In this document: positions 1 through 5,504 of the stretch, piece after piece | Layout: every line of letters starts with the position of its first letter | Position numbering within the stretch: position 1 is the stretch's first letter | NCBI GenBank assembly: GCA_016935045.1 | Contig: JAFGRS010000150.1 | Span: 1-5,513 of the forward strand | Direction of reading: 5' to 3' | From: Lentisphaeria bacterium | GTDB lineage: Bacteria; Verrucomicrobiota; Lentisphaeria; Oligosphaerales; JAFGRS01 | Length of the DNA: 5,513 nucleotides | Notes under the pieces: model-generated | What the model saw: the letters and a program-made list of their open reading frames with translations, nothing else | Database searches by the model: none | Told to the model about the DNA's origin: nothing | Translations under genes and position numbers: made by a program

Positions 1-50
1 CGGAAAACGGGGGGGGCCGGCCGGGGGTCCCGCCGGGGGGTGTTTTCCGG
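1..50. terminator. Candidate bidirectional terminator hairpin, unit 1
   Basis: The inner stem pairs CCGGC (17-21) with GCCGG (32-36) and GGG (23-25) with CCC (29-31), with one bulged C at 22 and a GGT loop. AAAA (4-7) lies on the left and TTTT (43-46) on the right, and these outer arms can also pair. Either strand therefore reads as a GC-rich hairpin followed by a short T run, which is intrinsic-terminator-like in both directions. The T run is only four bases and is separated from the stem by several bases, so efficiency is uncertain. It could end transcription from the large minus-strand gene and from a plus-strand gene to the left. A simple palindromic repeat without terminator function is the alternative. 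Confidence 0.4.
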
Positions 51-71
51 ACGCCCACGCTCACCCCGTGA

Positions 72-119
72 CCGGAAAACGGGGGCCGGCCGGGGGTCCC
101 GCCGGGGGGTGTTTTCCGG
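72..119. terminator. Candidate bidirectional terminator hairpin, unit 2
   Basis: This is the same architecture as unit 1. The outer arms CCGGAAAAC (72-80) and GTTTTCCGG (111-119) are perfectly complementary over nine bases. The inner stem pairs 86-90 with 101-105 and 92-94 with 98-100, with a bulged C at 91 and a GGT loop. G runs at 81-85 and 106-109 face each other and cannot pair, leaving an internal loop. It is the first of the repeated hairpins that a minus-strand transcript of the large gene would meet, about 190 bases past its stop codon. Confidence 0.4.
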
Positions 120-180
120 ACACCCATGCCCCCCCGTGACCGGAAAACGGGGGCCAGCCATCTCCCAACGGTTCGGATTC

Positions 181-204
181 ACGGATCGTTTCGGAATGAT
201 CCGT
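181..204. repeat. Inverted repeat / hairpin
   Basis: ACGGATC (181-187) and GATCCGT (198-204) are perfectly complementary. As plus-strand RNA the stem extends through a G-U pair (188/197) and two U-A pairs to a four-base loop, ten pairs in all. As minus-strand RNA, the direction of the neighbouring gene, the G-U becomes an A-C mismatch. The bases after it on the minus strand are GAATCCGAACC, with no T run. It may be an operator, a weak terminator or a stabilising 3' hairpin. Confidence 0.4.
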
Positions 205-216
205 AGCCGCGCATCT

Positions 217-243
217 GTGCCCGCGAAGCCGCGGGCGCTCCAG
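217..243 (+). repeat. Module B repeat, lone left copy
   Basis: A 27-base element made of a perfect seven-pair stem (GCCCGCG at 219-225, CGCGGGC at 230-236) around the loop AAGC, preceded by GT and followed by GCTCCAG. The same element lies in opposite orientation at 5450-5476 with one difference, in the loop (AAGC here, AGGC there read on the minus strand). The flanks are not palindromic, so the orientation is real. The 25-base module A that brackets the right copy is not found beside this one. Confidence 0.8.
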
Positions 244-264
244 ACGCTTGTGAGACCATCCGCA

Positions 265-285
265 GGACGGCATTCGGCCGTGTCC
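265..285 (-). repeat. Imperfect hairpin just past the large gene
   Basis: On the minus strand GGA, a two-base bulge (CA), CGGC, the loop CGAAT and GCCGTCC fold into a seven-pair hairpin that starts 24 bases after the stop codon of the large gene. No T run follows. It could protect the 3' end of the transcript or take part in termination; the fold is short and may be fortuitous in GC-rich DNA. Confidence 0.3.
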
Positions 286-309
286 CTGTCGTCTCTGGGA
301 GCTGGCGCT

Positions 310-3300
310 CTATTCCCCCTGTGGCGGACGCGCGCCCAGCAGTTCCCGGAGGACGCTCGCCGGCACGGACACGATCGTGCCGTGTCTTGCCCCTAGGGGC
401 ATGCGCAGGGAGGCCGCTGCATCCCGCCATGCGGTCAGGTCGCGGGAGGCCATGGCTCCGTAGTGTCCCTGGCGGTAGCAGTCGAAGTAGACCACTGCTT
501 CGTCGCCGAGCACGATGGCGCTGGGTCCCTCGACCCATAGCCCGGGTGGGGTGAAGGGTTCGGTCACTCCCGTCCAGGGTCCCAGCGGCGACGATGCGAA
601 GGCCAGCCTCAGGTTCTTCATTTCCGGATTCTGCCTGCGTTCGTCCTTGAAGATCAGGACATAGCGGTCGCGCCAGGGGAGGATGGTCCCGTCGATGATG
701 TTGTATCCCGGGTCGAAGAGCAGCCGCGTGGGGGTGAAGGTGCGAAAATCCCGGGTGGTGGTGCCATAGAGGCGGTGGTCGTGATCATCGGGCTGGGTGG
801 GGAAGCGTCCGGGGATGGTGGTGGACCAGTAGAGGAGGAACTCCCCGGTCTCGGGATCGCGGAAGACCTCCGGCGCCCAGCAGTTTTCGGCGGTGGGTTC
901 GTGGGCCATCACCGGGATCGCCTGCTGCTCGGACCAATGGATGAGGTCTTTCGACGAAGCGTGGCCGATGTCGCGACCCTTCCAGCCGGTGGTCCAGACC
1001 ATCTGGAACGTGCCGTCCGGGCAGCGCACGAGGCAGGGATCGCGCATCAGCCTGCCCCCCACCCGGGGGCTGAGGAAACTGCGTCCCTGACCGAGCACCT
1101 GCCAGCGCATGCCGTCGGCGCTCCAGGCCAGGTGCAGGCCGTCCTCCCCGTTGCCGAGGAAGTAGGCGAAGAGCCAGCCGTTCAGGGGCAGTCCACGATC
1201 GCCTGAGGGAGGCTCCTCGAGGACGGTGTCGATGCCCACGTCGATGTACTGCCCGCCGGTCGTCTGCCGGCAGTGCACGGCCAGCACGTTGCGGCCTTGC
1301 CGGCAGGCTTGTCGGGCCGCATCCGGCAGCCGCGCCGTTCCGTATTCCGTGGTATAGCCCACAGCCCGGAACACGGGCATGCCGTTGAGGAACACCTCGA
1401 CGTCCTCATCGTGATGCAGCCGCAATGCCAGGTCCTGCGCCGGGAGCTGGGGCAGCTCGAACGTCCGCCGCAGCCAGATCTCCGGGCGGTCCCAGACGGT
1501 CCGGACGACGGCCTCCGGCGTACCTCGCGTGCCGAATCCGCCGGGGCCCTCGGCCCATGCTCCGGCGTCGAATTCCGGGGCGGTCCAGTCCATCGGCGGG
1601 GTGGAGGTCGTGTAGCGCCAGGCGGCGGGCGCACTCTCGCTGCTTGGCACCAGGGGCCGCGTCCTTGGAGGCACCGGCATCGGTGCCCATGCGTGGCCGT
1701 GGGTTCGCTCGCGTTTGGCGTATTTGCGCCAGGTGGCACGGTCGTAGAGCATCCGCAGGAAGACGCCCCCCACCACGGGGCGTGCCGTGAAGCCCTTGCG
1801 GCGGGCGTTCGGGGTCCAGTACCAGTCGGTCATGGGGACGCGATCGGGGGTCTCGTTGAGGAAGCGGATGACCGGCGCGAGCAGGGCCTGGAAGTCGTCG
1901 CTGTCCCGGGTCAGCGTGGCTGTCCAGAGGATCCAGTCCAGCTTCGTATAGGCCTGACGGTTGTCGAGGGGCAGGCCGTACGGGCCCTGGGCCTTGCGGT
2001 ACCAGGCCATCTCTGTGCGCAGCACGGCTTCCGGGAACAGCTCCAGGTCCAGAATCCGGTCCCAGACGAGATTGTACTTCTGGCTCCAGGTGTCCGGCCG
2101 ATCGAAGGCCAGGCGGAAGTGATCCCCGTCGGCTGCTTCCCTGACCCAGCGTTCCGCGAAGGTCTCCGCCGCGGTTCGGTACTCGGCGGCGAGGGCGGTC
2201 TCGCCCCGCAGCTCGCACAGCCAGGCAAAGGCGCCCAGGCCGCAGATGGCCTTGGCGCTGAGGTTGACGTTGTGGGCCAAGTGCCCGGCGAAGTCGTCCG
2301 TGCAGAGCTGGTTTTCGGGATCGAAGCCCTTGGATCTGAGGTAGGCCGCCCAGCGTTCGAGCTGCGGCCAGTAGAGCCCCGCGAAGTCCGCGTGGCCTTC
2401 CATCCGGGCCAGTGCGGCCATCAGGAGGATCAGGTTGCCGCTCTCCTCGACCGGCATCTGGTTCTTCTCGTCCCGTTCGCCGCCGCCGTAGCGCTGTCCC
2501 TCGGCATGGGGGTAGGTCCCCAGGTCATGCGGCGCGAAGGGGAACGCCCAGCGATCGGAAGCGGCATAGTTCATGAAGGGCACCAGGAACGCCTTGGTGA
2601 GGGTGGGCCCGAAGAGCAGGAACTGCGGGGCCATGGGGTAGAACACATCGGCGGTGGCGATGCAGCCGTTGGAGTGGTTCTCCTTGCCGAACTGGAGGGG
2701 TTGTCCGTTGTCGTCGGCGACGAACTTGCCGGCCGCGAAGCACTGACGGAAGGCCAGCGCGCAGAGTTGCGCATACCCCTCCCCGCCCGCGCGGCGGAGG
2801 TCGTTCATCAACTCCTCGTCGAAGGCGGTGCAGCGCTGTTGCAGCTCCGCGTGATCCCGGATCGAGGCGGCGAGGAGATCGGGGGCTTCCCAGCCGTTGC
2901 GGCGCCAGTAGGGCCGCAGGTTGCGCCCCATGTACCGGATCGAGTAGAGATCGTCATAGGCGAGCAGGAACCCAGCTTCCCCCGGCCGTTCCGCGTCGGT
3001 CCGCACAGCGGTCGCGATGGCGCCGACCAGGTCTCCCCCGGGTACGGGATCCCCGCCTGCCGCAGCGGTCGACGCCGCGGCGCCTCCTGCCAGAAAGGCG
3101 GCCCGCAAGACCTCCGGGGCCCCCAGCGCCACGGCAAGGCCGGGGGTCTGTCCCGCGGCGAGGTACAGGTATCCCCAGTCGATACGCAGATCGTCCCCCC
3201 TGCGCTCGAGAATCGCCTGGTCCCGGGAGCCGATGCGCGCCGCCACCAGATCGTCCCACTGCTCGATCCGACCGAGAACGGGCTGCGCCGGCGTGTCGAC

Positions 3301-3771
3301 CGCCACTTCGCCGGAGGCATCGAGGTACACCTCGACGGTGTGCGGACGCGCGTCCGTGGCCGTCGCCCGGAAGTCGACATAGGTCACGGGGCGGGCCAGG
3401 ACCTCGAGATCGTCGGGGAGTGCGGGAGTCATCCAGGTGAGGACGAGATCGATCCCCGGGCCGCGGAAGGTGTACAGGGTGCGGGTGGGCAGGACCTCCA
3501 GGCCCGTCTGCGGCAGGGCCGGGATGTCCTCGGGGTCGGCGCCGAGGAAGCGGTAGGGGCTGCCGTCGATCCGCACCAGTCCGGTCAGGCGATGGGGTTT
3601 GCCGGTCCAGTGCACGGTCCGCGTGTCGGTCAGCCGGTCGGCCGGAGACCAGATGCTGAAATAGGGATCGCAGGCGACCAGGGGCACGGCCGGAGGCCGG
3701 AGCCCGCCCCCCATCTCCGCCGCCGATGCCGCTGCCAGGGAAACCAGAGAAGAAACCAGAACTCTGCTCAC
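310..3771 (-). CDS. Secreted multidomain enzyme: glutaminase-A-like module + jelly-roll + GH43-like propeller
   Basis: 1153 residues from a GTG at 3771, chosen because AGGAGGAGG lies just upstream and a signal peptide begins there (MSRVLVSSLVSLAAASAA, likely cut after ASAA near residue 18). An in-frame ATG at 3894 would overlap the sulfatase and hide the signal. Residues about 25-315 resemble DUF4964 and DUF5127 (PLVACDPYFSIWS, HWTG, RIDGSPYRFLG). About 330-680 match the DUF4965/DUF1793 helical hairpin region, with KENHSNG (363-369), HDLGTYPHAEG, MPVEESGN (439-446), QLCTDDF (488-494) and NVNLSAKA (501-508). About 715-852 form a jelly-roll of galactose-binding type (GGFGT, WLRRTFELP, HHDEDVEVFLNG). 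About 860-1145 form a GH43-like propeller with candidate catalytic acids D911 (RDP), D1027 (IIDGT) and E1081 (VEGP), plus RHGT near the end. The family is named for a fungal glutaminase, but the linked GH43 and sulfatase suggest glycan work outside the cytoplasm. Substrate cannot be read from sequence. It probably shares a transcript with the sulfatase 92 bases upstream. Confidence 0.92.
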   Translation of the reverse strand: MSRVLVSSLVSLAAASAAEMGGGLRPPAVPLVACDPYFSIWSPADRLTDTRTVHWTGKPHRLTGLVRIDGSPYRFLGADPEDIPALPQTGLEVLPTRTLYTFRGPGIDLVLTWMTPALPDDLEVLARPVTYVDFRATATDARPHTVEVYLDASGEVAVDTPAQPVLGRIEQWDDLVAARIGSRDQAILERRGDDLRIDWGYLYLAAGQTPGLAVALGAPEVLRAAFLAGGAAASTAAAGGDPVPGGDLVGAIATAVRTDAERPGEAGFLLAYDDLYSIRYMGRNLRPYWRRNGWEAPDLLAASIRDHAELQQRCTAFDEELMNDLRRAGGEGYAQLCALAFRQCFAAGKFVADDNGQPLQFGKENHSNGCIATADVFYPMAPQFLLFGPTLTKAFLVPFMNYAASDRWAFPFAPHDLGTYPHAEGQRYGGGERDEKNQMPVEESGNLILLMAALARMEGHADFAGLYWPQLERWAAYLRSKGFDPENQLCTDDFAGHLAHNVNLSAKAICGLGAFAWLCELRGETALAAEYRTAAETFAERWVREAADGDHFRLAFDRPDTWSQKYNLVWDRILDLELFPEAVLRTEMAWYRKAQGPYGLPLDNRQAYTKLDWILWTATLTRDSDDFQALLAPVIRFLNETPDRVPMTDWYWTPNARRKGFTARPVVGGVFLRMLYDRATWRKYAKRERTHGHAWAPMPVPPRTRPLVPSSESAPAAWRYTTSTPPMDWTAPEFDAGAWAEGPGGFGTRGTPEAVVRTVWDRPEIWLRRTFELPQLPAQDLALRLHHDEDVEVFLNGMPVFRAVGYTTEYGTARLPDAARQACRQGRNVLAVHCRQTTGGQYIDVGIDTVLEEPPSGDRGLPLNGWLFAYFLGNGEDGLHLAWSADGMRWQVLGQGRSFLSPRVGGRLMRDPCLVRCPDGTFQMVWTTGWKGRDIGHASSKDLIHWSEQQAIPVMAHEPTAENCWAPEVFRDPETGEFLLYWSTTIPGRFPTQPDDHDHRLYGTTTRDFRTFTPTRLLFDPGYNIIDGTILPWRDRYVLIFKDERRQNPEMKNLRLAFASSPLGPWTGVTEPFTPPGLWVEGPSAIVLGDEAVVYFDCYRQGHYGAMASRDLTAWRDAAASLRMPLGARHGTIVSVPASVLRELLGARPPQGE

Positions 3772-3777
3772 AGCGAC

Positions 3778-3786
3778 CCTCCTCCT
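3778..3786 (-). promoter_or_regulatory. Ribosome binding site that fixes the GTG start
   Basis: The minus strand reads AGGAGGAGG, followed by six bases and then GTG at 3771-3769. This near-ideal Shine-Dalgarno sequence and spacing, together with the signal peptide beginning at that codon, decide the start over the in-frame ATG codons at 3894 and 3714. The 92-base gap that contains it also has a direct repeat of GGCCGCACC on the plus strand (3813-3821 and 3827-3835); no terminator was seen, so read-through from the sulfatase is plausible. Confidence 0.85.
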
Positions 3787-3863
3787 ACTCGGTTGGGAGA
3801 CGCGTCCAGCCCGGCCGCACCCGGGAGGCCGCACCTGCGCCTGCCGCGCCGCGCCATACGGCG

Positions 3864-5231
3864 TCACCGCGTTTCGAGGGGGAACCGGGCACACCCCGGG
3901 TTGTACATCTGGCCCGCCCGCACCGTCGGCGCCGGCTCGATCACGGCCTCCCGGCCCTCCGCCTCCCGGATGCGGGCCACGAGCCTCTGTCGCAGGTCCT
4001 CCGTGACCTCGCGCAGGGTCTCCAGGCCGATCAGGTTGCGCTGCTCGTAGGGGTCCGCCTCCATATCATAGAGGAATTGCTCGACGTAGCGTTCCGAGAA
4101 AGGATCCCGCCCGCCATGCTTGTCGGGGGCATGGACGGCGTACTTCCAGCGCTCCGTCCGCAGGGCGCGGCCCACCTGACTCTCGCTGATCTGCAGGAAG
4201 ACCTCCCGGGGCCACTCGACGGGCTGCCGTCGAAGCAGCGGCATCAGGCTGTGCCCCCGCATCGTTTCGGGTACCGCCAGACCTGCCGCGTCCAGGAGCG
4301 TCGGCGGCAGGTCCACCAGGCTTACCAACTCCTGCACGCGACCGCCACCCTCGAATCCGGGGCCGCAGAAGGCAAGCGGAATACGCGAACAACCGTCGTG
4401 ACAGGCCCGCTTGTACTCGGCGTTCCGCGTCTTGAAGTGGGAGCCATGGTCGGAGGTGAACACCACGATGGTGTCACGGCGCAGACCCAGGCTCCGAATC
4501 GCGTCCAACACCCGCCCGAATGCCTCGTCCAGACGCTTGATGCAACCCCAATAGCCGCCGAGATGGTACGCCGAGGATCCCCCCAGCGCGGCGAGGTCCG
4601 GCGGCATCCAGCGGCCCTGGTAGCGTTCCCGGTAACCCTCCGGCGCCGCATACTCGTCGCGGTGGTTCTGGTGGTGGGGTTCGATGAAGGACAGCATCAG
4701 GAAGAGCGGTTCGTCCCGGTGTGCGGCCAGGGCGCGGATGCCGGCGTCGGCGACGGCATCGACGCGGTAGCCCGGCAGGTGGACGGGTCGGTCGTCGTTG
4801 TCGTACATCACCGTATCGTAGGCATCGCTGGTGAATTCCAGGACATTGGAGCCCAGCCAGGTATCGTAGCCGCTGCGGTAGGCATGGGGGACCGGTTCCC
4901 GATTGCAGAGATGCCACTTGCCGATGTAGGCCGTGTGGTAGCCGGCCTCGCGGAACCAGTGTCCGAGGGTCTTCTCGTCGGGCCGGATGCACTGTGCGTT
5001 GGTGAAGCATCCGGTCTCGCTGGCGTACTTCCCGGTCTGCAGGCTCGAACGCGCCGGCATGCACACGGGCTGGCAGGTGTAGGCATTCCAGCAGTGGGTG
5101 CCACGCATGGCGATGCGGTCGAAGTTCGGGGTCAGGTCCAGCGGGTTGCCGTGGACCCCGGTGCTGTCCCAGCGTTGCTGGTCGGTGAAAAACACCACGA
5201 TGTTCGGCTTGTCTGTTCGCGGTGTGGCCAT
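3864..5231 (-). CDS. Type I formylglycine sulfatase, no signal peptide
   Basis: 455 residues from an ATG at 5231. A type I sulfatase hydrolyses sulfate esters using a formylglycine made from an active-site Cys. The N-terminal strand KPNIVVFFTDQQR carries the metal ligand D17 with Q18. The maturation motif is C57-M-P-A-R61, followed by SSLQTGK, in the expected CxPxR frame. Further hallmarks are YIGKWHL (K105, H107), EPHHQNH (184-190), FTSDHG (D261, H262), K274, and the typical tail pattern RALRTERWKYA then LYDMEADPYEQRNL. Length fits compact bacterial sulfatases. The protein starts directly with the catalytic fold: no signal peptide or membrane segment is visible, so it is probably cytoplasmic, unlike most polysaccharide sulfatases. 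Longer starts back to 5369 add an Arg/Gly/Pro-rich stretch unlike the family and lack a good ribosome site. No formylglycine-generating enzyme lies in the window, and the substrate (sugar sulfate, choline sulfate or other) cannot be told. It is probably first gene of an operon with the large secreted protein. Confidence 0.93.
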   Translation of the reverse strand: MATPRTDKPNIVVFFTDQQRWDSTGVHGNPLDLTPNFDRIAMRGTHCWNAYTCQPVCMPARSSLQTGKYASETGCFTNAQCIRPDEKTLGHWFREAGYHTAYIGKWHLCNREPVPHAYRSGYDTWLGSNVLEFTSDAYDTVMYDNDDRPVHLPGYRVDAVADAGIRALAAHRDEPLFLMLSFIEPHHQNHRDEYAAPEGYRERYQGRWMPPDLAALGGSSAYHLGGYWGCIKRLDEAFGRVLDAIRSLGLRRDTIVVFTSDHGSHFKTRNAEYKRACHDGCSRIPLAFCGPGFEGGGRVQELVSLVDLPPTLLDAAGLAVPETMRGHSLMPLLRRQPVEWPREVFLQISESQVGRALRTERWKYAVHAPDKHGGRDPFSERYVEQFLYDMEADPYEQRNLIGLETLREVTEDLRQRLVARIREAEGREAVIEPAPTVRAGQMYNPGCARFPLETR

Positions 5232-5239
5232 ATGCACTG

Positions 5240-5247
5240 CCTTTCCT
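5240..5247 (-). promoter_or_regulatory. Ribosome binding site of the sulfatase
   Basis: The minus strand reads AGGAAAGG, ending eight bases before the ATG at 5231. It is a moderate Shine-Dalgarno match. It supports the 455-residue form that begins MATPRTDKPN, which is also where similarity to sulfatases begins. Confidence 0.6.
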
Positions 5248-5336
5248 GGGTTGGGGGTGTCACGGTCGCGCCCCTGCATACCCCGATGCCCGCGGGGTCG
5301 GCGTGGTCCCACCCCTCGACGGCCGGCGGCGGAAAC

Positions 5337-5367
5337 GGTACCGGGCAGCCGGCAATCGTCCCGTACC
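5337..5367. promoter_or_regulatory. Inverted repeat in the sulfatase leader, possible operator
   Basis: GGTAC (5337-5341) pairs with GTACC (5363-5367) and GGG (5343-5345) with CCC (5360-5362), leaving one bulged C at 5342 and a 14-base loop. It lies about 105-135 bases upstream of the sulfatase start and overlaps the candidate -10 box at 5365-5370. The position suits an operator or an early leader hairpin; function is inference. Confidence 0.35.
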
Positions 5368-5373
5368 ATAGCA
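5365..5373 (-). promoter_or_regulatory. Weak extended -10 promoter candidate
   Basis: The minus strand reads TGCTATGGT, an extended -10 (TGn) followed by TATGGT, which matches TATAAT at four of six positions. No good -35 box is present at 16-18 bases; TTGAGG lies too far upstream. Initiation here would give a leader of about 125 bases before the sulfatase. Such matches arise by chance, and other sigma factors could read a different site. Confidence 0.2.
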
Positions 5374-5418
5374 CGACGAAGGGACCGTAACCCCTCAACC
5401 CCGGCAGAGATCGAGAAA

Positions 5419-5443
5419 CGGCTCAGCGGGAGCTTCGCCCTCC
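5419..5443 (-). repeat. Module A repeat, copy 1
   Basis: A 25-base sequence, plus strand beginning CGGCTCAGCGGG and ending TTCGCCCTCC, identical to 5480-5504. It contains small internal stems (GCTC with GAGC around AGCGG; GGAG with CTCC). It sits six bases from module B on its inner side. Orientation is given as minus to match the reading order A-B-A of the composite element. Confidence 0.9.
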
Positions 5444-5449
5444 GGGGGA

Positions 5450-5476
5450 CTGGAGCGCCCGCGGCCTCGCGGGCAC
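5450..5476 (-). repeat. Module B repeat, right copy
   Basis: On the plus strand a perfect seven-pair stem GCCCGCG (5457-5463) and CGCGGGC (5468-5474) encloses the loop GCCT. With its flanks it matches 217-243 in reverse complement at 26 of 27 positions. The stem can be lengthened by GAG/CTC pairs beyond one C-A mismatch. It is bracketed by two identical copies of module A. Confidence 0.85.
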
Positions 5477-5479
5477 TCT

Positions 5480-5504
5480 CGGCTCAGCGGGAGCTTCGCC
5501 CTCC
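5480..5504 (-). repeat. Module A repeat, copy 2
   Basis: Identical over 25 bases to 5419-5443, the starts being 61 bases apart. Its last bases, CTCC, with the following AGTCC form the right arm of the nine-base inverted repeat at 5447-5455. The composite element ends at or just before the window edge, so further modules to the right cannot be excluded. Confidence 0.9.

Larger units (their letters stand above)
1..155. repeat. Tandem array of a 68-72 base hairpin unit
   Basis: The sequence CGGAAAAC recurs at 1, 73 and 141. Unit 1 is 1-72 and unit 2 is 73-140; the third copy matches only over about 141-155 and then diverges. The units are nearly identical. They differ mainly in the first G run (eight G at 9-16, five at 81-85) and by a few substitutions in the segment joining the hairpins (51-72 versus 120-140, both ending CCCCGTGAC). 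Each full unit carries the inverted arms CGGAAAAC and GTTTTCCG around a GC-rich core. The array begins at the window edge, so more copies may lie to the left. It sits about 155 bases beyond the stop of the large minus-strand gene. No coding potential is convincing here. The repeat is seen directly; its role is inference. Confidence 0.9.
156..309. other. Non-coding 3' flank of the large gene
   Basis: No convincing gene lies here; reading frames that cross it on either strand show no recognisable family and mostly run on as shadows of the large gene. The segment holds three separate inverted repeats (181-204, 219-236, 265-285), listed on their own. None is followed on the minus strand by a T run, so a classical intrinsic terminator for the large gene is not visible before the tandem array at 1-155. 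Confidence 0.6.

Noticed and set aside
9..40. A G-quadruplex in the tandem unit
   Set aside because: G runs are long but only three per unit and lie within or next to a stable GC hairpin that would compete. It is possible but not supportable by reading.
1..155. A CRISPR array
   Set aside because: The units are contiguous and nearly identical along their whole length, including the 21-22 base joiner that would have to be a spacer; spacers should differ from each other.
40..396. A small plus-strand frame across the tandem array
   Set aside because: Its first part translates the repeats and gives an Arg/Pro/Gly-rich product that duplicates with the repeat; there is no good ribosome site and its end runs antisense into the large gene.
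3813..3835. Direct repeat of nine bases in the gap between the two genes
   Set aside because: The short repeat of GGCCGCACC is compatible with chance in GC-rich DNA and has no paired structure or spacing that suggests a regulator site.
3772..3894. An upstream ATG start for the large protein
   Set aside because: It would overlap the sulfatase by 31 bases and add an Arg/Pro-rich stretch before the signal peptide. The AGGAGGAGG site and signal peptide point to the GTG at 3771.
1273..4050. A 925-codon open frame on the plus strand
   Set aside because: It is antisense to the large gene, whose minus-strand product has clear domains along its length. The plus-strand product has no recognisable motif and is Gly/Ala/Val/Arg-rich, as expected where GC-rich third positions suppress stops on the opposite strand.
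5232..5369. A 46-residue N-terminal extension of the sulfatase
   Set aside because: The added residues are low-complexity and unlike sulfatases, no export signal is created, and the ATG at 5231 has its own ribosome site.
3726..5390. A 554-codon open frame on the plus strand
   Set aside because: It is antisense to the sulfatase, shows no family features, and crosses the intergenic gap and leader without regard to gene boundaries.
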